From the NCBI RefSeq assembly GCF_001612985.1, contig NZ_BDBM01000023.1:1-64000 (forward strand): 64,000 nt of DNA, written 5' to 3'. The DNA comes from Nocardia gamkensis NBRC 108242. GTDB taxonomy: Bacteria > Actinomycetota > Actinomycetes > Mycobacteriales > Mycobacteriaceae. Of the stretch, positions 49,881 through 57,780 are shown piece after piece. Numbering within the stretch: position 1 is the stretch's first letter; each line of letters opens with the position of its first letter. The notes under the pieces are model-generated. The model saw only the letters and a program-made list of their open reading frames with translations. It was not told the DNA's origin and did not search any database. The translations under genes and the position numbers were made by a program.

Positions 49881-50426
49881 TCAAGCCGCAGCGTGGGGCG
49901 CGGGCGGCTTTCCGGCGGCTGTCCACTCCCGAACGTGTTCGGCAAGTTCGCCCGTCACCACCGCAAACAAGCCGTCGTCGGCGACCGTTACCGCCAGATA
50001 CACCGGATTCACCACGATATCGGTATATCCGAAATGCAGCGACGGGCCGATCCGGTCATACAGGACCGAGCCGTTTCCCGGAATATTGATCCACCCGGCA
50101 CCAGCGCAGCGAACGAACAATTCTCCGAGGAAACGGATCAATTGATCAGCCGCATCTTGGTTTTCGGTAGCGACGAGCGTTTCCGTATCAGGGAAAACCT
50201 CGGGCAGTTGATCGCAGATCCGATACAGCAAGGGCGGCTCCCACCACGGACACAGCGACAACTCCGGGTGTACATCCGGAAGCGTTTCGGTAAGAAATTT
50301 CCGTATCTGCGATTCCATGCATTGCGGCGCGATCCACTCCGCCCACTCCCGCCGCTGCCGCACCAGATCTTCGTCCACCTCGATCTCCACACCGAGGTCC
50401 ATCATCATCTGCTCGTCATTCCCCAC
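49881..50426 (-). CDS. Unknown acidic protein, possible partner of the nuclease
   Basis: A 181-aa soluble, acidic protein (MGNDEQMMMDLGVEIEVDEDLVRQRREWAEWIAP, WWEPPLLYRICDQLPEVFPDTETLVATENQ, LGELFVRCAGAGWINIPGNGSVLYDRIGPSLHFGYTDIVVNPVYLAVTV, end in a Pro/Ala tail). The GTG at 50426 is chosen because AAAGGAG lies five bases upstream; the GTG at 50432 would touch the ribosome site. It lies 58 bases before the nuclease-like gene. Its size, acidity and position suit an immunity or antitoxin protein, but I recognise no family, so this is inference from context. Confidence 0.62.
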   Translation of the reverse strand: MGNDEQMMMDLGVEIEVDEDLVRQRREWAEWIAPQCMESQIRKFLTETLPDVHPELSLCPWWEPPLLYRICDQLPEVFPDTETLVATENQDAADQLIRFLGELFVRCAGAGWINIPGNGSVLYDRIGPSLHFGYTDIVVNPVYLAVTVADDGLFAVVTGELAEHVREWTAAGKPPAPHAAA

Positions 50427-50507
50427 GGCCACTCCTTTACGTGATGGTCCGAACAGGTCAGTCTCGCGCCTGCACGGTCACAAGGGCAAGCGGAGATGGC
50501 TGTCGCA

Positions 50508-50720
50508 TCATCGCTCGACATACAGCCGCTCCCCCGGCAACCTCGGCAAGCGGTCGGGGACGCCACCGCTCACATGCACGCCGTCCGTGTGGCGGCGTAC
50601 ACCTTCGTCCTGGACGAAGATCAAGGCCGCAGTGAGACATGCCGCGTAGTGCAACTGGTAGCCGCGCAGCTGCACTATCAGGTGCACGTCAGGTTCGTCC
50701 GGCAGCGGGGATGCCATCAC
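50508..50720 (-). CDS. Small orphan protein
   Basis: A 70-aa protein (MMASPLPDEPDVHLIVQLRGYQLHYAACLTAALIFVQDEGVRRHTDGVHVSGGVPDRLPRLPGERLYVER). The start ATG overlaps the stop of the preceding gene by four bases (ATGA), which supports real translation. The middle LHYAACLTAALIFVQDEGVRRHTDGV looks like a helix followed by a strand. No family is recognised; it is part of the minus-strand orphan operon. Confidence 0.5.
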   Translation of the reverse strand: MMASPLPDEPDVHLIVQLRGYQLHYAACLTAALIFVQDEGVRRHTDGVHVSGGVPDRLPRLPGERLYVER

Positions 50721-50983
50721 ATGCCCCGATCCCGAAAATACCGGTAGTCGTCACCCGAAACGATCACGGCCGCTACCCGCGTCGAGCACTCCAACGGGTC
50801 GCAATCCTCATGCATCATGAGCGCTTGAACGGCCGCTTTCCGGCTCGACACAGGCCACGCCGGATTGTAGTGCCCCCAACGTCTATAGAACTCAGCTAAA
50901 CCCACCCGGGCGCCATATCCGCCGGACCTGCCGCCCTGTAGCAGCGTCAACACAGGTCGACCAGCGGGTACACCATCAGGCAT
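50717..50983 (-). CDS. Small orphan protein
   Basis: An 88-aa protein (MPDGVPAGRPVLTLLQGGRSGG ... AEFYRRWGHYNPAWPVSSRKAAVQALMMHEDCDPLECSTRVAAVIVSGDDYRYFRDRGM). The segment with His/Cys spacing HEDCDPLEC might bind a metal, but only two Cys are present. The ATG lies 8 bases inside the upstream gene and its stop overlaps the next start, so all three are translationally coupled. Similar small proteins with a C-x(4)-C-x2-(K/R) helix occur near XRE loci of nocardiae, from memory; the function is unknown. Confidence 0.58.
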   Translation of the reverse strand: MPDGVPAGRPVLTLLQGGRSGGYGARVGLAEFYRRWGHYNPAWPVSSRKAAVQALMMHEDCDPLECSTRVAAVIVSGDDYRYFRDRGM

Positions 50984-51464
50984 ACGTCATCACCCGCCGA
51001 CGCCGCGCGGTCTTCTCGGCTCGGACCGCGCGGATAGCTTCCACGATCACGTGACCAGAAGGACGAACGTGGCTGTCGGGGCGCACTATCCACGCGCGGA
51101 ACTTCGTCCCGACGTCAGCGGGGCTGGGTAGGCCGATCGTTCCGCCCTCACGCGCAATGGACACATCCAACCGAAACATCTCAGCGAACAACGGAATCTC
51201 ATCCGGCAGGTCCGGCCGGATGATGAACGTCCACCTTTTCGACCGTGGATGCGACAGGATCGGACCGAGCTTGTACCCCTGGTTCTGCATCCACACCTTC
51301 ACCGCCTGCCCCAGCACAGCGGGCATGGTGATCGCCCACACCGACCCGCAACGGGCCACGATCCGGCCCACATGAGGCGGGTCGACCGTCGCGGGTAGGT
51401 CACACACGTTCCGGTAGTAGTGGCATCGAGACAGCGGCGTGTCCCCAAACGCTATGTGGCCCAT
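50976..51464 (-). CDS. Conserved protein related to the 12401 orphan; first gene of the nuclease operon
   Basis: A 162-aa protein starting MGHIAFGDTPLSRCHYYRNVCDLPATVDPPHVGRIVARCGSVWAITMP, followed by AVKVWMQNQGYKLGPILSHPRSKRWTFIIRPDLPDEIPLFAEMFRLDVSIAREGGTIGLPSP and WIVRPDSHVRPSGHVIVEAIRAVRAEK. The order of strands and the RW-x-F ... PD-x-P, GLPSP and W(I/V)x(R/S)P blocks match the protein at 12401-12850. AGAGG lies five bases before ATG 51464, ahead of a longer but atypical frame to 51689. Both family members are divergent from an XRE regulator, so they probably act with or are controlled by it. The biochemical role is unknown. Confidence 0.7.
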   Translation of the reverse strand: MGHIAFGDTPLSRCHYYRNVCDLPATVDPPHVGRIVARCGSVWAITMPAVLGQAVKVWMQNQGYKLGPILSHPRSKRWTFIIRPDLPDEIPLFAEMFRLDVSIAREGGTIGLPSPADVGTKFRAWIVRPDSHVRPSGHVIVEAIRAVRAEKTARRRRVMTYA

Positions 51465-51786
51465 CAAGACCTCTGCTCGTATCGGATGAATAGTGGGTGC
51501 GCCCCGGAACCGAGGTCTGGGCGCACCACCCGGCAACGGTCGCTCCTGAACCGCGCCGGATGCCTCACTCGCACAGGTCAATTGCGAAGGGCTTTCCCGG
51601 TTCCGGGCGCGGCACCAGTAGACACCCGAAACGCGCAAGTGGACGGACCATTTGGACGCGCCATCGGAATTCGTCCATTCCCCCAGCAACCCGTCCGCGC
51701 TGGCGGCACAATGTCACCCAGCATCACTCGACAGACCATCCATGAAATCGACCAGATGCCATCCACGAACCGGGGGACACAACCAC
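51465..51786. other. Divergent promoter region between orphan operon and XRE regulator
   Basis: This 322-base gap holds a hairpin in the orphan-operon leader (GGTGCGCCC 51496-51504 with GGGCGCACC 51519-51527) and, further right, a loose inverted repeat TGGACG/CGTCCA near 51628-51680. On the minus strand a TTGACC around 51580 could be a -35 element. No gene is seen. Confidence 0.5.
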
Positions 51787-52662
51787 ATGGGGAAGATTCC
51801 GAGCACCATCCCGCGCCGTCAGCTGGGCAGGCGTCTCCGCGAAATCAGGCTCGAAGCGGGGCTCTCCATCCAAGACGCCGCCCGGCTGATCGAACGAGGC
51901 GCGGGCACGCTCCAGCGCCTGGAGAGGGGCGAGGCCAACCGCGTCCGAATGCTCGATATCCAGGCGCTCTGCCAGATCTACGACCGGCTGGACATGCTGG
52001 ACGCACTGCTGGAGCTGGCGAAAGTGGCCGCGAGCGGTGACGGCGAGGACGGCTTGTGGTGGAACGAGTACGGCCATGCGATTCGCGCGGACTTCGAGCT
52101 GTACGTGAGCCTGGAGGCATCGGCGTCGAAGCTGACCGTCTATCGGCCCGACATCATCTCCGGCCTGTTTCAGACGCCGGACTATGCGCGGATGCTCGAC
52201 ATGCTGTACTTCCCCGACGCCTCGATAGAAGACCTCGACCAGCGCGTGAGCGTGCGGCTGAAAAGGCAACGGGTCATCACCAGACGACGCAACCCGATCG
52301 ACGCCGACCTGCTGCTCGATGAGAACGTGCTCCGCCGAGTTGTCGGCAATCCTGATGTCATGTCGGGGGCAATGCGTCATCTCGCGGACTTGCCCGCCAA
52401 CGTGACGGTGCAAATACTGCCGTTCTCACGGGGATTCCCGCTGGGAGTCGCTTGCGGGCCTTTTGTCGTGCTCGACTTCGACCGAGCGACTGGCGAGCCG
52501 CCTACGGTGTACGTGGAGGGATACCGGGGCAACATGTACTACGACATGGTCGAGGCGGTCACCCAATATCGGAACACATTTCAAACCCTGCAACGGGTAG
52601 CGTTGTCCCCGGCAGACAGCAAACAGATGCTTCGGCGGATGGCTAGGGAGTACGAGCAGTGA
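51787..52662 (+). CDS. XRE-family regulator with DUF5753
   Basis: A 291-aa regulator: HTH RRQLGRRLREIRLEAGLSIQDAARLIERGAGTLQRLERGEANRVRMLDIQALCQIY, then a DUF5753 ligand-type domain (ASKLTVYRPDIISGLFQTPDYARMLDM, LLLDENVLRRVVGNPDVMSGAMRHLADLPANVTVQILPFSRGFPLGVACGPFVVLDF, PPTVYVEGYRGNMYYD). It forms an overlapping pair with the DUF397 gene, like the WhiJ/BldB-type modules of streptomycetes, which control development or specialised functions. It lies head-to-head with the orphan nuclease operon. ATG 51787 is used; the longer frame to 51652 overlaps the promoter. Confidence 0.88.
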   Translation: MGKIPSTIPRRQLGRRLREIRLEAGLSIQDAARLIERGAGTLQRLERGEANRVRMLDIQALCQIYDRLDMLDALLELAKVAASGDGEDGLWWNEYGHAIRADFELYVSLEASASKLTVYRPDIISGLFQTPDYARMLDMLYFPDASIEDLDQRVSVRLKRQRVITRRRNPIDADLLLDENVLRRVVGNPDVMSGAMRHLADLPANVTVQILPFSRGFPLGVACGPFVVLDFDRATGEPPTVYVEGYRGNMYYDMVEAVTQYRNTFQTLQRVALSPADSKQMLRRMAREYEQ

Positions 52663-52865
52663 AGGCTGATCTTACTGGCGCTAGGTGGTACAAGAGCAGC
52701 CACAGCGGCGGCGGCAATGATTGTGTAGAGGTTGCGCATCTCGACGGCGGCATGGTCGGCGTGCGTGATAGCAAGAACCCGACCGGCCCGGCACTGGTCT
52801 TCGCTCCGCACGAGTGGGACGCATTCAGCACAGGCATTGCCGAAGGCGAGTTCGAGCGCCCGTAG
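52659..52865 (+). CDS. DUF397 protein
   Basis: A 68-aa protein, MKADLTGARWYKSSHSGGGNDCVEVAHLDGGMVGVRDSKNPTGPALVFAPHEWDAFSTGIAEGEF: the complete DUF397 pattern (W-x-KSS-S...NCVEVA...VRDSK-P-GP-L-F-x-x-WDAF). The GTG overlaps the regulator stop by four bases (GTGA). DUF397 proteins act with their neighbouring XRE partner, probably by direct binding. Confidence 0.93.
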   Translation: MKADLTGARWYKSSHSGGGNDCVEVAHLDGGMVGVRDSKNPTGPALVFAPHEWDAFSTGIAEGEFERP

Positions 52866-52872
52866 ACGACAC

Positions 52873-52914
52873 CGGAAAGCCCGCCCTCCTTCGAGTGTGG
52901 CGGGCTGTTTCCGC
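52873..52914 (+). terminator. Terminator after DUF397 gene
   Basis: AGCCCGCC (52878-52885) pairs with GGCGGGCT (52899-52906), extended with a bulge by CGGAA/TTCCG-like flanks, 13-nt loop, followed by GTTT. Confidence 0.75.
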
Positions 52915-52935
52915 CGTGCGTTCCGGTCTGATCCC

Positions 52936-54834
52936 TCACTCGCACTTGACGACCGGAACAGGGTCGTACTTCACCGTGCGGGTCTTGCGGGATACTTCGC
53001 GGCCGGTTTTGCGATCGGTGATGACGCGGGTGTCGGAGATCGTGAAGCCGGGAGCGCCCTCGGTGGCGATGCAGTCCTTGCCTTTCGGCAAGGTGACGGT
53101 GGTGGGTTCGGTCGGCTTGGTCTTCTCACCCGTGATGGATTCGACGTCGACCGTCTTGGTCCCCCACAGGCGGACGGTGATGTCGGAGTCGGTCGCGAAC
53201 GTCTCGATGTAGATGCCGGTTTGGGTGTTGTTGCGGAATTTCAGGTCGATCGCGCCGTCGAAGACGGTGGCTTCGCGGGCGGCGGGGTAACGGGAGATGT
53301 AGTAGCTGTGCTCGGTGTGGCCCGCGTCCTCGAGACCGGCGAAATACGCCGCGTTGTAGAGCGTGGTGGCGAACTGGCTGATGCCGCCGCCGACCGCGGT
53401 GCTCGGACGGCCGTGGTCGATGATGCCGGATTCGACATATCCCTCGGCGGTACCGCGCGGGCCGGTGAAATCGTTGAGCGAGAACGTGTCTCCCGGCTTC
53501 ACGATCGCGCCGTCGACCTTCCTGGCCACGGTGCGGATATTGACGCCGGAGGGACCGCTGAACCCGCTGGTGGTGAACGATCCGACGGTCTCGATCACGC
53601 CGAGGCCCTGCGCGGCCTCGGTGGTCAGTTTCGGTTCGATCCGCTCGTAGACCACCTGCGCGGTCCGCTCGCCCGGTGCGGTCAGCAGCGCGGTGAACTG
53701 TTCGAAGGTCTTCGGCCAGTTGATCTTGTCTCCGACCACGGCGGGTACGACCGACGGCTTGCCGCCCGACACCGCGAACGTCGCGTCCTTCGGCTCGACT
53801 TCGGTGGTGACCAGCTGCGGCGCGAGCAGACCGATCGCGGCGTCCTGATTCACCGAGACGGCGAGACCGCCCTGCCCGTCCGGCCCGAAGGCCAGGACGG
53901 ACGCGATCTGCTGGGGATCGAGCCGCCCCGCACCACCTTTACCCGCGAACGCGATCGGCGTCCGCACAGCGGGCTGAGCGATCTCGCGCAGGGCTTTGTC
54001 CACCGCTTCCGGACGCACCTGCAACGGCGCGGGGACAACCGGCAGGTCCACCGTAGTCCCGGTGATCCACCGGTCGGCCAATTCCGTACGCGCGGCGGCG
54101 ATGTCGAGGACCCGACCCGGGACAGGAGGCACCGCGACGGGTACGGCCTTGTCGAAGGTGATGGTGCCGTCGACCGAGGCCCGGTCGTGCACCCGCAACT
54201 CGGTGAGCTGACGATCCAGCGCCGGTTCGTCGATCGCGCTGACGATCGACACCTCGCGCGTGGTGAAGACGGAGGCGAGCCGGGTGAACGGGTTGAGCGG
54301 CTGCGAGCCGATCCGCGACCAGGTGGCGTCCCAGTCGACGGCCAGTCCGGCGGCGCTCGGCACGATGCGGGTCTGCACGTCGCCGATGCGCAGCGGCAGC
54401 TCCCTGGCCGCCCTCGGGTCGAGTTCGGCGCGCAAGCGGGCGTCGGCGGCGGAGGTGTCCATGCCGCCCACGTCGACACCCGCGACGACGGTGCCGCGCG
54501 GTACCTCGCCCGAGGAAAGCATCAGGTCGACCACGTAGCCGAGCCCCGCGACCGCCAATACGGCGCCCACCGCGATACCCACCCGGCGCACGAGCGCGCT
54601 GTCCAAGCGCTTCGGCGGCGGGGTGGAGATCGGACGACGCGCGGACGCACGGCGGGGTGCCGGGGGCGCGGGCCGGCGCGGGGTAGTTTGCAGGGGCTGC
54701 GTGGGCTGCGCGTCGCCGCTCCATGCGACCGACCGGTCCGATTCCGGAGGTCGCTCCGCCCCGAGGAGCTGGCGCCATCCGACTTCGCCACCAGGATGTG
54801 GGCCGCGTCCTCCGGTGCTCGGCTGGCTCGTCAC
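52936..54834 (-). CDS. VanW-family membrane-anchored protein
   Basis: A 632-aa protein: about 75 residues of Pro-rich cytoplasmic sequence, one membrane helix (VRRVGIAVGAVLAVAGLGYVVDLML), two repeated extracytoplasmic modules of the type GVDVGGMDTSAADARLRAELDP, then a VanW domain (FTTSGFSGPSGVNIRTVARKVDGAIVKPGDTFSLNDFTGPRGTAEGYVESGIIDHGRPSTAVGGGISQFATTLYNAAYFAGL ... YYISRYPAAREATVF), and a G5-like end. VanW-like proteins are cell-wall associated and their activity is unknown. The GTG at 54834 follows GGGGAGGACGG. The gene is divergent from gnd. Confidence 0.9.
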   Translation of the reverse strand: MTSQPSTGGRGPHPGGEVGWRQLLGAERPPESDRSVAWSGDAQPTQPLQTTPRRPAPPAPRRASARRPISTPPPKRLDSALVRRVGIAVGAVLAVAGLGYVVDLMLSSGEVPRGTVVAGVDVGGMDTSAADARLRAELDPRAARELPLRIGDVQTRIVPSAAGLAVDWDATWSRIGSQPLNPFTRLASVFTTREVSIVSAIDEPALDRQLTELRVHDRASVDGTITFDKAVPVAVPPVPGRVLDIAAARTELADRWITGTTVDLPVVPAPLQVRPEAVDKALREIAQPAVRTPIAFAGKGGAGRLDPQQIASVLAFGPDGQGGLAVSVNQDAAIGLLAPQLVTTEVEPKDATFAVSGGKPSVVPAVVGDKINWPKTFEQFTALLTAPGERTAQVVYERIEPKLTTEAAQGLGVIETVGSFTTSGFSGPSGVNIRTVARKVDGAIVKPGDTFSLNDFTGPRGTAEGYVESGIIDHGRPSTAVGGGISQFATTLYNAAYFAGLEDAGHTEHSYYISRYPAAREATVFDGAIDLKFRNNTQTGIYIETFATDSDITVRLWGTKTVDVESITGEKTKPTEPTTVTLPKGKDCIATEGAPGFTISDTRVITDRKTGREVSRKTRTVKYDPVPVVKCE

Positions 54835-55149
54835 GAACCGTCCTCCCCGTTCGATTGAATTGTGGACCCGCACCGATGCGAGTCCCCATCACGATAGTGG
54901 TCCTGCCGAGGGCGATCGGCACAGCACGGACATAGCGCACATCCCGCGCAAAGAACCGGGTACACCACACAAAGAGGCACCGCGCAGTTGCCGGGTCGGG
55001 GGTCTGGCAACTGCGCGGAGCCGACCTGTTTATCGGACCGTCGCGGGCGGCGTTACACCCGCGAGCCCGACCGTGATCGATCCCACGCGGGAGAATCGAA
55101 CAGGACGATCCCGCCGCAACACTTCGCATACGCAAGGGAGATGGATGGC
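54835..55149. other. Divergent vanW/gnd upstream region with two hairpins
   Basis: In this 315-base region a perfect 13-bp inverted repeat (CCGCGCAGTTGCC at 54980-54992 with 55006-55018) and a 7-bp one (TCGCGGG 55041-55047 with CCCGCGA 55058-55064) precede gnd. They could be operators or a leader hairpin pair. No gene is seen. Confidence 0.6.
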
Positions 55150-56178
55150 ATGCAGCTGGGAATGATCGGCCTCGGCCGGATGGGCGCGAACATCGTGCGC
55201 CGTGTCGTCGAGGACGGGCACACCGCGGTCGGATACGAACGGCGCTCCGCCCACATCGACGAACTGCGCGCGGAGCTCGGTGACGGCTTCCGGGGCAGCA
55301 CCGATCTCACCGAGTTCGTGGGCATGCTGGAGACCCCGCGCGTGGTCTGGGTGATGATCCCGGCCGGCGCCACCGGGGCGGTGATCGAACAGGTCGCCGA
55401 ACTGCTCGAGCCGGGCGACATCGTCATCGACGGCGGCAACAGCCGCTACCACGAGGACCTCGAGCGCGCCGCGAAGCTGCGGCCCAAGGGCATCCACTAC
55501 GTGGACATCGGCACCTCGGGTGGGGTGTTCGGCCGCACCCGCGGCTTCTGCCTGATGATCGGCGGCGAGTCCGAGCCGGTGAAGCACCTGGACCCGCTGC
55601 TGAAATCCATCGCGCCGGGCGTCGGGGCTGCGGAGCGGACACCGGGACGCACCGGCGAACCGTCCACCGCCGAACTCGGTTACCTGCACTGCGGGCCGGT
55701 GGGGGCGGGTCACTTCGTGAAGATGGTGCACAACGGCATCGAGTACGGGGCGATGGCCGCCTACGCCGAAGGATTGAACGTGCTGCGGCGAGCCAACTAC
55801 GGGGCCGAGCACTCGGGCGAGTTCTCCGCGGAGGAGACGCCGCTGGAGCATCCCGAGTACTACCAGTACGACCTCGACGTGCCGGAGATCACCGAGGTGT
55901 GGCGGCGCGGGTCGGTGGTCGCGTCCTGGTTGCTCGATCTCACCGCCGCCGCACTGCACGCGGACCCGAACCTGGATTCCTACAGCGGCCGGGTGTCCGA
56001 TTCCGGCGAGGGCCGCTGGACGATCGATGCCGCCATCGACACCGGCGTGCCCGTGCCCGTGCTGTCGTCCGCCTTGTTCGCGCGATTCTCTTCGCGGGGA
56101 GAAGCGCTGTACGCGGACAAAGTGCTCTCGGCGATGCGCAAAGCCTTCGGCGGGCATCTCGAACTGCCCGGCGAGTAG
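55150..56178 (+). CDS. gnd: 6-phosphogluconate dehydrogenase (decarboxylating), short type
   Basis: A 342-aa enzyme of the short GndA/Gnd2 class, converting 6-phosphogluconate to ribulose 5-phosphate and CO2. The Rossmann motif MQLGMIGLGRMGANIVRRVVEDGH is at the start, VVWVMIPAG and DIVIDGGNSRYHED follow, then HCGPVGAGHFVKMVHNGIEYGAMAAYAEGLNVL with the catalytic Lys and Glu/Asn region, and GRVSDSGEGRWT. It is co-linear with M. tuberculosis Gnd2 (about 340 aa) rather than the long GndA. The ATG at 55150 is chosen over 55141 because AAGGGAG directly touches 55141 and the family begins MQLGMIGLG. A hairpin pair lies in the leader. Confidence 0.94.
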   Translation: MQLGMIGLGRMGANIVRRVVEDGHTAVGYERRSAHIDELRAELGDGFRGSTDLTEFVGMLETPRVVWVMIPAGATGAVIEQVAELLEPGDIVIDGGNSRYHEDLERAAKLRPKGIHYVDIGTSGGVFGRTRGFCLMIGGESEPVKHLDPLLKSIAPGVGAAERTPGRTGEPSTAELGYLHCGPVGAGHFVKMVHNGIEYGAMAAYAEGLNVLRRANYGAEHSGEFSAEETPLEHPEYYQYDLDVPEITEVWRRGSVVASWLLDLTAAALHADPNLDSYSGRVSDSGEGRWTIDAAIDTGVPVPVLSSALFARFSSRGEALYADKVLSAMRKAFGGHLELPGE

Positions 56179-56187
56179 GCGAAACGC

Positions 56188-56225
56188 GAAGGTGGTCCGG
56201 CCGGAAATCCGATCGGACCACCTTC
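56188..56225. terminator. Bidirectional terminator gnd/fadA2
   Basis: GAAGGTGGTCCG (56188-56199) pairs with CGGACCACCTTC (56214-56225), a perfect 12-bp stem with 14-nt loop between convergent gnd and fadA2. Confidence 0.82.
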
Positions 56226-56248
56226 GTAGTGTGCGCCTACGCCCGCGG

Positions 56249-57571
56249 TCAGCGCTCCAGGATGGCGACCACGCCCTGGCCGCCCGCGGCGCAGATGGAG
56301 ATCAGCGCGCGGCCGGAGCCCTTCTCGGCCAGCATTTTCGCGGTGGAGGCGACGATACGGCCGCCGGTCGCGGCGAAGGGGTGACCCGCGGCCAGCGACG
56401 AGCCGTTGACGTTGAGCTTGCTGCGATCGATCGACCCGAGCGCGCCGTCGAGGCCGAGGCGCTCCTTGCAGTAGGCGTCGGACTCCCACGCGGCCAGGGT
56501 GGCCAGCACCACCGAGGCGAACGCCTCGTGGATCTCGTAGTAGTCGAAGTCCTGCAGGGTCAGGCCGTTGCGGGCGAGCAGGCGCGGCACCGCGTAGGTC
56601 GGCGCCATCAGCAGGCCGTCGGGGCCGTGGATGTAGTCGACCGCGGCGACCTCGCTGTCGACCAGGTGGGCCAGCACGGGCAGCTTGTGCTCGGCGGCCC
56701 ACTCCTCGCTGGACAGCAGCACCGCGGAGGCGCCGTCGGTCAGCGGGGTGGAGTTGCCAGCGGTCATGGTCGCGTCGCCCGCCTTGACGCCGAAGACCGG
56801 CTTCAGCGTCGCCAGCTTCTCGATCGAGGAGTTCGGGCGCAGGTTGTCGTCCCTGGTGAGGCCGAGGAACGGCGTGATCAGGTCGTCGAAGAAACCGCGG
56901 TCGTAGGCCGCCGCCATGTTCTTGTGCGACAGGTAGGCCAGCTCGTCCTGCGCCTCGCGCGGGACACCGAACTCCTTGGCGGTGATAGCGGCGTGCTCAC
57001 CCATGGACAAGCCGGTGCGCGGCTCGGCGTTGCGCGGGATCTCGATGCCGAGCATGCTCGGGCGCAGCTGGCCGACCAGCTTGAGGCGGTCCTTGCCGGT
57101 CTTGGCGCGGTTGGCGTCGAGCATCCACTCGCGCATGCCCTCGCTCACCCCGATCGGAGCGTCGGAGGTGGTGTCGGTGCCGCCGCCGACACCGGCTTCG
57201 ATCCGGCCCGCGGCGATCGCGTCACCGACGGTGACGATCGCCTGGAGTCCGGTGCCGCAGGCCAGTTGCAGGTCGTGCGCCGGGGTGTACGGGCTCAGCT
57301 TGCTGCCGAGCACGCTCTCCCGGATCAGGCCGTGCTCGCCGACCCGCTTCAGCACGGCGCCGCCGACGACCATGCCGAGCCGCTCGCCCTGCAGGCCGAA
57401 ACGGCTGACCAGCCCGTCCAGCGCGGCGGTGAACATGTCCTGGTTGGAGGCGCGGGCGTACGCCTTGTCGGAGCGAGCGAACGGAATCCGGTTGCCACCC
57501 ACGATCGCGACCGGACGGGTGGTCTTACCGGTCTTGGCGGTGCTCTTCGCCGAACGGGCTTTGCTAGTCAC
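56249..57571 (-). CDS. fadA2: Acetyl-CoA acetyltransferase FadA2
   Basis: A 440-aa thiolase, the same length as M. tuberculosis FadA2 (Rv0243) and closely co-linear: VAIVGGNRIPFARSDKAYARASNQDMFTAAL, the nucleophilic Cys in HDLQLACGTGLQA, KLNVNGSSLAAGHPFAATGGRI with the catalytic His, and the second catalytic Cys in ALISICAAGGQGVVAILE. It cleaves 3-oxoacyl-CoA into acetyl-CoA and a shortened acyl-CoA. The GTG at 57571 has TTGGAG seven bases upstream; a longer frame to 57628 adds residues not found in the mycobacterial protein. It is divergent from fabG4 across a perfect palindrome. Confidence 0.95.
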   Translation of the reverse strand: MTSKARSAKSTAKTGKTTRPVAIVGGNRIPFARSDKAYARASNQDMFTAALDGLVSRFGLQGERLGMVVGGAVLKRVGEHGLIRESVLGSKLSPYTPAHDLQLACGTGLQAIVTVGDAIAAGRIEAGVGGGTDTTSDAPIGVSEGMREWMLDANRAKTGKDRLKLVGQLRPSMLGIEIPRNAEPRTGLSMGEHAAITAKEFGVPREAQDELAYLSHKNMAAAYDRGFFDDLITPFLGLTRDDNLRPNSSIEKLATLKPVFGVKAGDATMTAGNSTPLTDGASAVLLSSEEWAAEHKLPVLAHLVDSEVAAVDYIHGPDGLLMAPTYAVPRLLARNGLTLQDFDYYEIHEAFASVVLATLAAWESDAYCKERLGLDGALGSIDRSKLNVNGSSLAAGHPFAATGGRIVASTAKMLAEKGSGRALISICAAGGQGVVAILER

Positions 57572-57661
57572 TCGAGTCTCCAAGGTCTCGTGGATGGATG
57601 TCCCGGCGGCCCGGTCGAGCGCGGACATTCCGCACTGCTCGGCGCCCCGTCGCGGTTGTTT

Positions 57662-57693
57662 ACATTAAACTTACTCTGGAGTAAGTTTAATGT
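57662..57693. promoter_or_regulatory. Perfect 32-bp palindrome (operator) between fadA2 and fabG4
   Basis: Two exact 15-bp arms (ACATTAAACTTACTC and its complement GAGTAAGTTTAATGT) flank a central TG. It is very AT-rich for the genome, lies 91 bases from fadA2 and 88 from fabG4, and shares TTACTC-N4-GTAAGTT with the site upstream of the TetR gene at 62109-62125. Confidence 0.88.
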
Positions 57694-57780
57694 CGATACG
57701 TACCCCCGCAAAAGTGGCGCAGCAAACCATGCCGGGGCGACCCCAGACCCGAGAGACAGAACTCAGAAAAGGTAGGAATA

